Of a stretch of DNA of 64,000 nucleotides, positions 42,063 through 50,498 are shown piece after piece. Position 1 is the stretch's first letter. Each line of letters starts with the position of its first letter. A program made the position numbers and the translations under genes. This DNA comes from Selenomonas sp. oral taxon 920 (GTDB lineage Bacteria; Bacillota; Negativicutes; Selenomonadales; Selenomonadaceae), in NCBI RefSeq assembly GCF_001717585.1, contig NZ_CP017042.1, positions 905,501-969,500 on the forward strand, read 5' to 3'. The notes below the pieces were generated by a model that made no database searches, had not been told where the DNA came from, and saw only the letters and a program-made list of their open reading frames with translations.

Positions 42063-42749
42063 ATGACGGAAAAGGCGGTAATCCTGCTCTCGGGCGGCCT
42101 TGACAGCTGTACCTGTATGGCGGTTGCTTGCGCCGCCGGCTATGAGCTCTATCCCATCAGTTTTAATTATCATCAGAGGCACAACCGCGAGCTCGATTGT
42201 GCAAAGCGGATTGCAGCACATTATCATGCGGCGGAGCACCTTGTCATCGAGACGAATATGAACGCAGTCGGCGGCTCGGCACTGACTGATGAAAATATCG
42301 CAGTGCCGGCGGGAGAAGCGGAACGGACGGAGATCCCCGCGACCTACGTGCCCGCGCGCAACCTCATCTTTCTCAGCTATGCGCTCGGCTATGCAGAACG
42401 TGTGGGTGCGCAGCATCTTTACATCGGTGTGAATTCCATTGACTACTCAGGATATCCCGACTGCCGTCCGGAATTCATTGCCGCATTTCAGGCGGCGGCG
42501 GACGCGGCGACGGCTGCCGCGTCCGAGCGAGGACGGCGCATTGTTGTTGAGACGCCGCTGCAGCATCTCTCGAAGGGCGATATCATTCGTCTTGGCACGG
42601 AACTGGGGGCGCCCTATGATCTCACGACGAGCTGCTATCGTGGCAGGAAAGAGGCGTGCGGTACCTGCGACAGCTGCGTCCTGCGTCTGCGTGGTTTTGC
42701 CGAGGCGGGGCAGCGCGATCCGATTCCATACGCGGCAGGAGTGCGATGA
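42063..42749 (+). CDS. queC: 7-cyano-7-deazaguanine (preQ0) synthase
   Basis: QueC is an ATP- and ammonia-dependent enzyme that makes preQ0 from 7-carboxy-7-deazaguanine. The 228-residue protein has the PP-loop LLSGGLDSCTC near residue 9, PARNLIFLSYALGYAE near 98, YPDCRPEF near 138, and the C-terminal zinc cysteines in CYRGRKEACGTCDSC near 197-211. It overlaps folE2 by 4 bases. It completes the route begun by queD-queE at 26 kb. Confidence 0.96.
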   Translation: MTEKAVILLSGGLDSCTCMAVACAAGYELYPISFNYHQRHNRELDCAKRIAAHYHAAEHLVIETNMNAVGGSALTDENIAVPAGEAERTEIPATYVPARNLIFLSYALGYAERVGAQHLYIGVNSIDYSGYPDCRPEFIAAFQAAADAATAAASERGRRIVVETPLQHLSKGDIIRLGTELGAPYDLTTSCYRGRKEACGTCDSCVLRLRGFAEAGQRDPIPYAAGVR

Positions 42750-43540
42750 TGCTGGACGTACAGAACCGTGAGGACGGTCGTGGCATCGCGATTCAGCGCG
42801 TCGGCGTCAAGGAGGTGCGACTGCCCTTCCTCATCAAGAAACAGAGAGGGGGCTATCAGCAGGTGCTTGCACGCATCGTATTCACCGTCTCCCTGCCGAT
42901 GGAGTTTAAGGGCACGCACATGAGCCGCTTCCTCGAAATCCTCCTGCCGTGGAGCGAGAAACCACTCGCAGAGGAGGAGATGGACGCGATGCTCACGGAG
43001 GCTCTGGATCGTCTCCATGCCGAGGCGGCGGAGGTTTCGCTTGCGTTTACCTATTTTATTGAGAAACGCGCACCCATCAGCGGACGTATGTCGCTGCTCG
43101 ATGTGGATGCCTCCTTTACGGGGCGCAAGCGGCGCAATGAGCCGATGCAGTTCGAGCTTGGACTTACAATGCCATTTACCTCGCTTTGCCCATGCAGCAA
43201 GGAGATCTCTGCATACGGGGCACACAACCAACGCTCTGCGGCACGCGTGCGTCTGCGCTACAAGGAGGGCGTGCCGTGCATCTATATCGAGGAATTGGCC
43301 GCATTACTCGAGCGGCAGGGGTCTGCGCCGATCTATCCGATCTTAAAGCGTGCGGATGAGAAACATGTCACAGAGGCGGCATACGAGAATCCGAAGTTTG
43401 TCGAGGACATCCTGCGCGACAGTGTTCTCGCTCTGCGCGCACTGCCGGGGCTTGCATATTTTGCGCTGGAATGTGAGAATGAGGAGTCCATTCACAGTCA
43501 TAACGCCTTTGCGGCGCATGAAGAGTATCTATCTGAGTAG
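42746..43540 (+). CDS. folE2: GTP cyclohydrolase I type B
   Basis: FolE2 (GCYH-IB) makes dihydroneopterin triphosphate from GTP, the shared precursor of folate and queuosine. The 264-residue protein has the family-specific TSLCPCSKEISAYGAHNQRS near 148-167, with the catalytic Cys and metal ligands, and SHNAFA near the C-terminus. Type B enzymes work with metals other than zinc, an advantage in zinc shortage. The ATG shares bases with the queC stop; ATG 42749 is an alternative. The long upstream open frame inside queC is not coding. Confidence 0.94.
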   Translation: MMLDVQNREDGRGIAIQRVGVKEVRLPFLIKKQRGGYQQVLARIVFTVSLPMEFKGTHMSRFLEILLPWSEKPLAEEEMDAMLTEALDRLHAEAAEVSLAFTYFIEKRAPISGRMSLLDVDASFTGRKRRNEPMQFELGLTMPFTSLCPCSKEISAYGAHNQRSAARVRLRYKEGVPCIYIEELAALLERQGSAPIYPILKRADEKHVTEAAYENPKFVEDILRDSVLALRALPGLAYFALECENEESIHSHNAFAAHEEYLSE

Positions 43541-43563
43541 AAGAGAGGGGGAGAGCGTAGAGC

Positions 43564-44544
43564 ATGAGTAAATTTGCGCGGCGCTTTCTCCTTCTTTTTG
43601 TCCTCGTTTTTGGCATTTCTGCCGCAGTTATCTATACAACGGTGGACATCAATACACTCCAGAATCTGACGCGCTTTCACCCGTGGTCGCTTCTATTGGC
43701 GCTCCTTGCCGTCGGGTTTGGGATGTTCTTCGATGGCAGCCGCCTCATGCACCTCGTTAAGATCTCCAATGAAAAAATCACCTTGTACCAAGCAGTACAG
43801 GTGATCTTCGGCAATTATTTTCTCGCACTTCTCACGCCGGGAGCGACGGGTGGTGCGGTTGCACAAGTCATGTTTCTGCGCCATGCGGGTGTGCCCACAG
43901 GAAAGGCGGCGGTGCTCGTCATCGTGCGCACGCTGCTCTCGATCTTCTTCCTCGCGCTCTGTATGCCGTTCATCTTTCTGCATGACGAGGGCATCGTCCC
44001 CGGTGTGTCGAACGATATTTTGATGGCGGTGACACTCGCGGCCTTTCTTGGCATTGTATTCACCGTTGTGGGAGCGCGGCGCGGCTTCCTTGACTACGTT
44101 GTCGTCTGGATCGCACGCCGTCTGCATGATAAGAAACGGCATCAGCTTTTCGGTCTCTATCGCGACACAAAGAGTGCGATCTCTCTTTTGCTCGGTGCGC
44201 CGCGTCAGATGCTCGTTGTCTTCCTCGAGTCGGGGCTGAATCTTCTCTGCATCTACGCCGTTGTACCGTGTCTCCTGCTTGGGCTCGGCGTCACGGATGC
44301 GGACTGGTACACCGTTATGGGGCGCATGATCTTTCTCAACATGCTTCTCTACTTCAGTCCGACACCGGGCGGCTCCGGCATCGCCGAGGGTGGGTTCGTC
44401 CTCCTCTTTGCTGCGACCGTTCCCGCCGGCACTGTCGGTATCGTCGCTGTCTGCTGGCGGCTTATCGCCGAATACCTCCCGTTCCTCATCGGCTTTTACT
44501 ACACCGTTACCGTCTTTGGCCGCGAATTTTTGCGGCGATACTGA
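43564..44544 (+). CDS. flippase-like (LPG synthase TM / UPF0104) membrane protein
   Basis: A 326-residue membrane protein with about eight helices of the AglD/MprF N-terminal (lysylphosphatidylglycerol synthase TM, UPF0104) type. Visible family features are LLTPGATGGAVAQVMFLRHAGVP near 80-100 in two pieces (LLTPGATGGAVAQ and LRHAGVPTGKAA) and YFSPTPGGSGIAEGGF near 262. Related proteins flip lipid-linked molecules across the membrane, but the substrate of this group is unknown. It follows folE2 after 23 bases and is ended by a strong terminator. Confidence 0.85.
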   Translation: MSKFARRFLLLFVLVFGISAAVIYTTVDINTLQNLTRFHPWSLLLALLAVGFGMFFDGSRLMHLVKISNEKITLYQAVQVIFGNYFLALLTPGATGGAVAQVMFLRHAGVPTGKAAVLVIVRTLLSIFFLALCMPFIFLHDEGIVPGVSNDILMAVTLAAFLGIVFTVVGARRGFLDYVVVWIARRLHDKKRHQLFGLYRDTKSAISLLLGAPRQMLVVFLESGLNLLCIYAVVPCLLLGLGVTDADWYTVMGRMIFLNMLLYFSPTPGGSGIAEGGFVLLFAATVPAGTVGIVAVCWRLIAEYLPFLIGFYYTVTVFGREFLRRY

Positions 44545-44557
44545 TGCTTTGTTCACT

Positions 44558-44586
44558 GCGCCGTTCATAACGGCGCTTTTTCTTTG
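44558..44586 (+). terminator. rho-independent terminator
   Basis: GCGCCGTT pairs perfectly with AACGGCGC around the loop CAT, and TTTTTCTTT follows. It closes the queC-folE2-flippase unit and sits between convergent genes. Confidence 0.9.
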
Positions 44587-44599
44587 AGCAAATGTTGCA

Positions 44600-45214
44600 T
44601 CAAGTACGATTCAGGGAATCCCACGGATATTCCTCTAAGCCGAACTTCTCGTTCATGCGCCCCATTATGTCGTAATGACAGGCAATCCTTTCGGCGTAGG
44701 TTCTATGTTCCCATGGCGGGGAGCTCAGACGATTGAAAAAGTCTGTGGCACCATAGAGGATTGTCATGAAAAACTCTTTTTCCGGCAATGTATATCGTTT
44801 GTCACTCCAATTGGTGCGAACGATGACGAAATTATGACCACATTCTTTGATGGATATTTCACATGGACATCCCCAGAATCTGCAGGTTGCTTTTCCTGCA
44901 TGGAGAACTTCATCCACGGATTTTACCAGATTGTTCCAGAGAATATCCACATAATCCCAGTTCCTCAGCGTCAATATGGACTGGTCGTAGTAATTCAGTA
45001 TAATTGCTCCCTCGATTTCATCATAACCGATGTATTTTGCAATTTTACGGATACCTTCTTCATCGTTTATATTGATGAAAGTTCCAGGAGGAATATTTTC
45101 TAAGGCGGTAACTTTTTTCTTGGGGTGCAGTAAAAATGACTGATAGGAAAACATTTTGTCGATAATCACAGCAGCTGCCTGTCTTTCCATAATGTAACGT
45201 GCTGTTTGCGGCAT
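44600..45214 (-). CDS. hypothetical protein in a second AT-rich islet
   Basis: A soluble protein of about 204 residues from MPQTARYIMERQ, or 184 residues from an in-frame ATG at 45154. I do not recognise it. It is rich in Tyr, Trp, Ile and Asn (WDYVDILWNN, CRFWGCPCEISI, CHYDIMGRMNEKFG), unlike the Ala/Arg/Gly-rich proteins around it, and its GC content is lower. The first possible start lies one base after the stop of the secreted protein gene upstream, and no good ribosome binding site is seen at any candidate start. Size and composition resemble immunity proteins; this is only a suggestion. Confidence 0.65.
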   Translation of the reverse strand: MPQTARYIMERQAAAVIIDKMFSYQSFLLHPKKKVTALENIPPGTFININDEEGIRKIAKYIGYDEIEGAIILNYYDQSILTLRNWDYVDILWNNLVKSVDEVLHAGKATCRFWGCPCEISIKECGHNFVIVRTNWSDKRYTLPEKEFFMTILYGATDFFNRLSSPPWEHRTYAERIACHYDIMGRMNEKFGLEEYPWDSLNRT

Positions 45215-45215
45215 T

Positions 45216-45437
45216 TTACGGGCGGCATACTCCGCAGGGGGCGTAACCATCGGCAATGGCCGCCTCGCGTGAGTTGTAGTGTACGAAGTGCGGTGCGTCG
45301 GGATGCTTGATTGTGCGGCAGGTCGCGTAGTGGAACTTGCCGGACTTTGTGTTGGCAAGATAGTCCGTCGCAAGGGCAGGGACTGCGGCGGTCAGTACGA
45401 CGGCGGTGAGGGAGGCGAGGGCAATCTTTTTGAGCAT
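45216..45437 (-). CDS. small secreted protein with Ada-like CxxC-His motif
   Basis: A 73-residue exported protein: signal peptide (about 1-22, LKKIALASLTAVVLTAAVPALA) followed by a mini-domain YLANTKSGKFHYATC, then REAAIADGYAPCGVCRP. This motif, with one Cys plus a C-terminal CxxC, is the small metal-binding domain seen in Ada-like regions and at the C-termini of some secreted nucleases. ATG 45437 follows AAGGAGAATCC. It may be a stand-alone metal-binding or structural protein of the periplasm. The unknown gene at 44600-45214 follows directly. Confidence 0.75.
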   Translation of the reverse strand: MLKKIALASLTAVVLTAAVPALATDYLANTKSGKFHYATCRTIKHPDAPHFVHYNSREAAIADGYAPCGVCRP

Positions 45438-45538
45438 ATGGATTCTCCTTTTAGGAATGGTTGATAAAATGAACTCCATCGAACTGGGGCAGAATTTTGT
45501 CCCGATAAATAATTATGACTTAAAACTTATTATATCGC

Positions 45539-45561
45539 AAGAGAAAAGTACCGTTTCTCTT
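45539..45561. promoter_or_regulatory. inverted repeat in the ctsR upstream region
   Basis: AAGAGAAA (45539-45546) and TTTCTCTT (45554-45561) form a perfect 8-bp inverted repeat with a 7-base spacer. It lies between the divergent secreted-protein gene and ctsR. Three direct copies of ATATCGC also occur nearby, at 45532, 45597 and 45609. An operator is possible; nothing else is visible in this AT-rich stretch. Confidence 0.4.
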
Positions 45562-45634
45562 TGAAGCTTCTCGGTCGGCAGTATGATCATATAAAGATAT
45601 CGCAAAATATATCGCTCCTTGATATAATTGGTAC

Positions 45635-45663
45635 TTGCTAAAAGTCAAAAAAACAAATATAAT
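45635..45663 (+). promoter_or_regulatory. ctsR promoter with CtsR-like half site
   Basis: TTGCTA (45635-45640) and TATAAT (45658-45663) are 17 bases apart, a strong sigma-70-type core. The spacer holds AAAGTCAAAAAA, which matches one half of the direct-repeat CtsR operator (RGTCAAA). Autoregulation by CtsR is therefore likely; the second half-site is only weakly present. Confidence 0.65.
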
Positions 45664-45705
45664 AGAGAAAAGCACAATTAAGGAAGTACCAGAGAAGGTG
45701 ATACG

Positions 45706-46158
45706 ATGAGCAACATTGCCGATATGATCGAGTCCTACATCCTCCGTCAGCTTGCTGCACGGCAGGACGGTCAGGTGGAACTGCGGCGGACGGATATCGC
45801 GGATGAGATTTCATGTGCACCGTCGCAGATCAGTTATGTGCTCTCCACACGGTTCACGCAGGATCGCGGCTTCGTAGTGGAATCGCGGCGCGGACTCGGC
45901 GGGTTCATCCGCATCGTGCAGGTGCCGCTGCGCGATCTCGTCTATCAGGATATGCTGTCAAAGATCGACGAGGACACCGATATGGAGACGGTGCAGTCGA
46001 TGGTGCGTTACCTCGCGCAGCACGGCATGGTGGAGACGCGTGAGGCGGCACTCCTAATGCAGATGGTAACAGGCCTTTTTCACTCGAAGACGCTTGCGCC
46101 AAAGGAGCGTGTTCAGATGCTGAAAACAATGATATTGACGCTAGAGAACTTTAGATAG
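45706..46158 (+). CDS. ctsR: CtsR heat-shock repressor
   Basis: CtsR represses clp and other protein quality-control genes and is released on heat stress through McsB. The 150-residue protein has the N-terminal winged-helix domain with ISCAPSQISYVLSTRFT near 33-50 and the glycine-rich wing SRRGLGGFIRI near 60-70, plus the CtsR C-terminal dimer domain. A GAGAAGGTGAT ribosome binding site precedes the ATG. It heads the ctsR-mcsA-mcsB-clpC operon, in the standard order. Confidence 0.96.
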   Translation: MSNIADMIESYILRQLAARQDGQVELRRTDIADEISCAPSQISYVLSTRFTQDRGFVVESRRGLGGFIRIVQVPLRDLVYQDMLSKIDEDTDMETVQSMVRYLAQHGMVETREAALLMQMVTGLFHSKTLAPKERVQMLKTMILTLENFR

Positions 46159-46218
46159 TTATTCGATATATATGAACAGGAGAACTAAATTCTTTGGTGA
46201 GCGACGGAAGGGAATGCA

Positions 46219-46749
46219 ATGATTTGTGAGGAGTGCGGCCGCAATGATGCGATTGTGCACATTGTGCAGATCGGTCCGGGCGGTCGGAGCGAGAAGAATA
46301 TATGTATGAGCTGCGCGGCACGCTATGGGGCGTCAATTCTCCGCGCGCAGCAGGAGAATGTTTCGGCGGAGGACTTCCTGAAGGGAATCTTCGGCAGCAA
46401 TCAGCAGGAGAGCACCGCTGAGGAGGACGCACCGCATATCACGTGTCCGAACTGCGGCATGAAATTCCAGGACTTTCCGCAGACGGGGCAGATTGGCTGC
46501 TCGGTCTGCTATGAGACATTTCATCATGAACTCACGCCCCTCCTGCGGCGAATCCACGGATCGAGTGTTCATCGCGGCAAGATCCCGCGCCGCTCGGGGA
46601 GCTCGATCATGCTCCGTCAAGAAGCTGAGCAGCTGCGGGCACGCCTGAAAGAGGCAGTTGCGCGTGAGGAGTACGAGAAGGCGGCGGAGTACCGCGATCG
46701 GATTCGCGGCCTGGAACGGCGCATGGAGGAGCAGTCCTATGGCAGTTGA
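46219..46749 (+). CDS. mcsA: McsA zinc-finger activator of McsB
   Basis: McsA activates the arginine kinase McsB and links it to CtsR. The 176-residue protein has CEECGRNDA at 3-11, CMSCAARY near 34, CPNCGMKF near 75 and CSVC near 94, so four CxxC zinc-binding pairs, and a C-terminal UVR domain (about 135-170) with REEYEKAAEYRDRIRGLE. It begins at ATG 46219 after GGAAGGGA. Its end overlaps mcsB by 11 bases. Confidence 0.95.
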   Translation: MICEECGRNDAIVHIVQIGPGGRSEKNICMSCAARYGASILRAQQENVSAEDFLKGIFGSNQQESTAEEDAPHITCPNCGMKFQDFPQTGQIGCSVCYETFHHELTPLLRRIHGSSVHRGKIPRRSGSSIMLRQEAEQLRARLKEAVAREEYEKAAEYRDRIRGLERRMEEQSYGS

Positions 46750-47809
46750 CGAACTCCTGCAGAGCAGCCGGCTCTCGTGGTTCGGCGGAAGCGGCGCGGA
46801 CAGCGATGTCGTCATCTCGAGCCGCGTACGCCTTGCGCGCAACCTCGTGGGACTGCCGTTTCCGGGGCGCGCCGATCACGGTCAGTTGGCGGAGATTCGG
46901 CAGACACTGGATGCTGCCTTTGCAGAGATCGGTGCCGAGTTCGGTCAGGAATTTGACCGTCTCACACTTGATCAGCTGACTGCACTCCAGCGCAGTGTGC
47001 TGATTGAGAAGCGTCTCATCAGTGAAAAATTTGCCGAGACACAGGCACACCGCATGGCATACATCAGTGAGGATGCCTGTGTCAGCATTCTGGTCAACGA
47101 GGACGATCACCTGCGCATTCAGGTCATGGCGCCGGGGCTCTCGCTCGGACAGGCGTTCGAACGGGCATCACACGTGGATGACTACATCGAGGAGCGGCTC
47201 GATCTCGCCTTTGACGAGACGATGGGGTATCTGACGGCATATCCGACGAATCTCGGGACGGGGCTGCGCGCCTCTGTCATCCTTCATCTGCCGGGGCTTG
47301 TCTACACGCACAACATCGAAAATATTGTCAATACGTCGCCCCAGCTTGGCCTCGCCGTACATCCGCTTGAGGGCATCGGCGAGGGGGCACATCTCTACAA
47401 GGTTTCCAACCAATTCACCCTTGGGTACTCCGAGGCGGAGATGATTGAGAACCTGCAGGCGACGGTGGGGGAGATTGCCGCCCATGAGAGACGTGCCCGC
47501 AAGGCGCTTTCCTACTTTGGGAAGGACGGTGTGGAGGACGGCGTATGGCGTGCCTTTGGCATTCTGTCCTACGCGCGCTCTCTGACGGAGCAGGAACTTT
47601 TCGCGCTCATCTCGCGTGTGCGTTACGGTATTGACCGGGGGATCATCAAAGAGGTGGCACCGGAGTGCTGTGCAGAGATCATCGTCGCGGGACGCGACAA
47701 CTATCTCAAATACGCAGCGGGAAACGAAAATCTATCTGCGGGGGAAATCAGCGCCATACGTGCTTCGCGTGTGCGCGCGATCTTACAAAAATACAGCATA
47801 CAGGGATGA
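46739..47809 (+). CDS. mcsB: McsB protein-arginine kinase
   Basis: McsB phosphorylates arginine residues of CtsR and damaged proteins, marking them for ClpC-ClpP. The 356-residue protein has the phosphagen kinase fold: VVISSRVRLARNL near 25-37, VNEDDHLRIQ near 120 (catalytic region), PTNLGTGLRASV near 173, and YLKYAAGNENLS near the end. The true start is ATG 46739 with GGAGGA before it, inside the end of mcsA. The length is normal for McsB. Confidence 0.96.
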   Translation: MAVDELLQSSRLSWFGGSGADSDVVISSRVRLARNLVGLPFPGRADHGQLAEIRQTLDAAFAEIGAEFGQEFDRLTLDQLTALQRSVLIEKRLISEKFAETQAHRMAYISEDACVSILVNEDDHLRIQVMAPGLSLGQAFERASHVDDYIEERLDLAFDETMGYLTAYPTNLGTGLRASVILHLPGLVYTHNIENIVNTSPQLGLAVHPLEGIGEGAHLYKVSNQFTLGYSEAEMIENLQATVGEIAAHERRARKALSYFGKDGVEDGVWRAFGILSYARSLTEQELFALISRVRYGIDRGIIKEVAPECCAEIIVAGRDNYLKYAAGNENLSAGEISAIRASRVRAILQKYSIQG

Positions 47810-47822
47810 GGAGGGGGACAGC

Positions 47823-50327
47823 TTGAACTACCGTCAATTTTTTACACAGGCGGCCATTAAAGCCGTAGAGTTTTCACAGTATATCGCGCAGCGGCGCGGC
47901 AAGGGGTACATTGGAACCGGCCAGCTTCTGCTGGGTATCCTGCATATGCGTGACACAATCGCGGCAGAGACGTTGGATAAATTCGGCGTGGACTACGACA
48001 GTGCGGAGCAGGTCATTCGGCGTTCGGACGGTTTTCAGGATGTCCTGCATCCGGCGGAGGATGTCCCCTTCTACACACGGCGTGCACAGCGCGTCATGCA
48101 GGGAGCGATTGATACCGCACGTGAGGAGCGTTCCTTTGTGACCACAGAGCATATCCTGCTTAGCCTGCTTACGGAGGCGGACGGTACCGCAGTGCACACA
48201 ATTGAGGAGCTGGATGTCGATGTTGAGGCACTCCAGAGTGAGGTCGTAGAGCGCATGAGCGATGCGGAGGAGTCCAAGGATAAGTCCGCGCGCAGAAAAC
48301 CGAACAAGGGCGAGCGCAAGGGACTGCCTGCTTCGATCAAAAAATACGGGCGCGATCTCATCGACGTCGCACGTGCTGGGGGGCTGGACCCCGTGATCGG
48401 GCGTGCGGCGGAGATCGACCGCGTGATTCAGATCCTCGCGCGCCGCACGAAGAATAACCCCATTCTCCTCGGTGAGGCAGGGGTCGGCAAGACCGCCGTC
48501 GCAGAGGGGCTTGCCCAGCGCATTGCGGACGGCGAGGTGCCGTTCCTGCTTGAGGACAAGCGTGTCATCACCTTATCGATGACAGCGCTTGTCGCCGGAA
48601 CGAAGTACCGCGGCGAGTTCGAGGAACGTCTTAAAAATGTGGTGGATGATGTCATTAAGGCAAAGAATATCATCCTCTTCATCGACGAGATTCATACACT
48701 CATCCGCGCCGGCGGCGCAGAGGGCTCATTGGATGCGGCAAACATCCTGAAGCCTGCCCTTGCCCGCGGCGAGATGCAGATTGTCGGTGCGACGACGCTC
48801 AGTGAGTACAAGAAGCACTTCGCAAAGGACAGTGCACTCGCACGCCGCTTCCAGACCGTCATGGTGGAGGAGCCGAGCGAGGAGGATGCAGAACTGATTC
48901 TCTTCGGACTGCGCGGCAAATACGAGGAGTTTCACCATGCACGCGTCGAGGACGCCGCTGTTCGGGCAGCTGTGCACCTCGCCAAGCGCTATATTACGGA
49001 TCGCTATCTGCCGGACAAGGCGATTGACCTCATGGATGAGGCAGCGTCGCGCGTGCGCATGAAGACTGTCGGTGATACGGATCAGCTTGCGGGGCTGCGC
49101 ACGGAGATTGCAGAGATTGTCAAGGAAAAGGATGCGGCAATCAGCGGGCAGGACTACGAAAAGGCGGCGCAGCTGCGTGACCGCGAGCAGGAACTGCGCG
49201 CACAGCTGGAGGCATCGCGCCGTGGTGAGGATCAGCGTGCAGAGATTCTGGTGACGGAGAACGATATCGCGGATGTTGTTGCACAGTGGACGGGGATCCC
49301 CGTGCAGCGCATTGCGGCAAAGGAGTCCGAGCGTCTGCTCGCCCTTGAAAAACAAATTGGACGCCGTGTCATCGGTCAGGATGAGGCGGTGCGCGCCGTA
49401 TCGAAGGCTGTGCGCCGTGCACGTGCAGGGGTGAAGGATCCGCGCCGCCCCATTGGCTCTTTTCTCTTCCTCGGCTCCACGGGAGTCGGCAAGACGGAGC
49501 TGGCACGGGCACTCGCTGAGTCCGTCTTTGGCTCAGAGGAGGCGATCATCCGCTTCGATATGTCCGAGTACATGGAAAAGCACACGACCGCACGCCTCGT
49601 TGGTGCACCTCCGGGCTACGTCGGCTACGAGGAGGGCGGTCAGCTCACGGACGCTGTGCGCAAGAAGCCGTTCTCCATCGTTCTCTTTGACGAGGTGGAG
49701 AAGGCACATCCCGATGTGTTTCATATGCTTCTGCAGGTGCTTGAGGATGGACGGCTCACGGACGGGCAGGGGCTCGTCACGGATTTTCGCAATACAATCA
49801 TCATCATGACCTCGAATGCGGGTGCGAACCATCTGCGCTCGACCACGGGGACGATCGGCTTCTCGATTGGTCAGCAGGCAAAGGATACGGATGAGGAGCG
49901 CGCGAAGAAGCGCGTCATGGAGGAGGTCAAGAAGATCTTCCGCCCCGAATTTCTGAACCGTGTAGATGATATGATCGTATTCAACGCACTCGGTGAGCCC
50001 GAGCTGACGAAGATCGTGGATATCCTCCTGCGCGATGTGAAGGCACGCCTTGCCGAGCAGAAGATCAATATTGAGGTCAGCCCGTCCGCGAAGCGCGTTC
50101 TCATCTCGAAGGGGACGGATGTCAAATTCGGGGCACGGCCTCTTCGCCGCGCCATCCAGAAGAACATTGAAGATGCGCTTGCAGAACATATCCTCGCGCG
50201 TGACTTTACGGCGGGAGATGTCATCTCCGTCCGCAAGGCGGGCGACGGGCTGGACTTCGTCAAGAAGGACACGAGCCGCAACAAGCGCGTAAGGGGCGAG
50301 AAGCAGGCCTCCTATCATGAAGCTTGA
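47823..50327 (+). CDS. clpC: ATP-dependent unfoldase ClpC
   Basis: ClpC unfolds tagged proteins and feeds them to ClpP. The 834-residue protein has the N domain double repeat (about 1-145), AAA-1 with [14 protein letters not shown] near 218, a central UVR-containing coil (about 430-465, [19 protein letters not shown]), AAA-2 with [11 protein letters not shown] near 550, and a C-terminal part. The start is TTG 47823, 8 bases after GAGGAGGGG; the frame is open upstream but that is not coding. The expected order ctsR-mcsA-mcsB-clpC is complete here. clpP and clpX lie 12 kb away. Confidence 0.96.
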   Translation: MNYRQFFTQAAIKAVEFSQYIAQRRGKGYIGTGQLLLGILHMRDTIAAETLDKFGVDYDSAEQVIRRSDGFQDVLHPAEDVPFYTRRAQRVMQGAIDTAREERSFVTTEHILLSLLTEADGTAVHTIEELDVDVEALQSEVVERMSDAEESKDKSARRKPNKGERKGLPASIKKYGRDLIDVARAGGLDPVIGRAAEIDRVIQILARRTKNNPILLGEAGVGKTAVAEGLAQRIADGEVPFLLEDKRVITLSMTALVAGTKYRGEFEERLKNVVDDVIKAKNIILFIDEIHTLIRAGGAEGSLDAANILKPALARGEMQIVGATTLSEYKKHFAKDSALARRFQTVMVEEPSEEDAELILFGLRGKYEEFHHARVEDAAVRAAVHLAKRYITDRYLPDKAIDLMDEAASRVRMKTVGDTDQLAGLRTEIAEIVKEKDAAISGQDYEKAAQLRDREQELRAQLEASRRGEDQRAEILVTENDIADVVAQWTGIPVQRIAAKESERLLALEKQIGRRVIGQDEAVRAVSKAVRRARAGVKDPRRPIGSFLFLGSTGVGKTELARALAESVFGSEEAIIRFDMSEYMEKHTTARLVGAPPGYVGYEEGGQLTDAVRKKPFSIVLFDEVEKAHPDVFHMLLQVLEDGRLTDGQGLVTDFRNTIIIMTSNAGANHLRSTTGTIGFSIGQQAKDTDEERAKKRVMEEVKKIFRPEFLNRVDDMIVFNALGEPELTKIVDILLRDVKARLAEQKINIEVSPSAKRVLISKGTDVKFGARPLRRAIQKNIEDALAEHILARDFTAGDVISVRKAGDGLDFVKKDTSRNKRVRGEKQASYHEA

Positions 50328-50466
50328 GGAACGCCGCAACGTTTTGGCACCGCGGTCATGTGGGGCGCGCGCAGGAGATTTCCTGCTCAATCTGGGCTGG
50401 TCACTGTACTGGCTCGCGCGTTCTGCTGTGCGCGCGCTGATGAAGCAGCATCGGAAGGGACTGTAA
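50317..50466 (+). CDS. candidate small ORF between clpC and radA
   Basis: A 49-codon ORF starts at an ATG inside the clpC end and stops with a TAA inside a terminator stem. The protein reads [15 protein letters not shown], then a hydrophobic stretch LLNLGWSLYWLARSAV, then a basic tail KQHRKGL, so it could be a small membrane-associated peptide. Arginine and tryptophan codon use looks like the neighbours. The ribosome binding site is poor (AGGCCTCC), though coupling to clpC translation could help. It may also be only part of the clpC 3' region. Confidence 0.4.
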   Translation: MKLEERRNVLAPRSCGARAGDFLLNLGWSLYWLARSAVRALMKQHRKGL

Positions 50467-50486
50467 TACACAGTCCCTTTTCTTTT
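50455..50486 (+). terminator. rho-independent terminator of the clpC operon
   Basis: GGGACTGT (50457-50464) pairs with ACAGTCCC (50470-50477), extended by AA/TT, and is followed by TTTTCTTTTG. It ends the ctsR-clpC transcript. Confidence 0.85.
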
Positions 50487-50498
50487 GTAGGAGTGTAT

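Noticed and set aside
44675-45103. 142-codon + strand frame opposite the AT-rich unknown gene
   Set aside because: The - strand frame is longer and continues to a plausible stop. The + frame has no ribosome binding site and lies just after a terminator.
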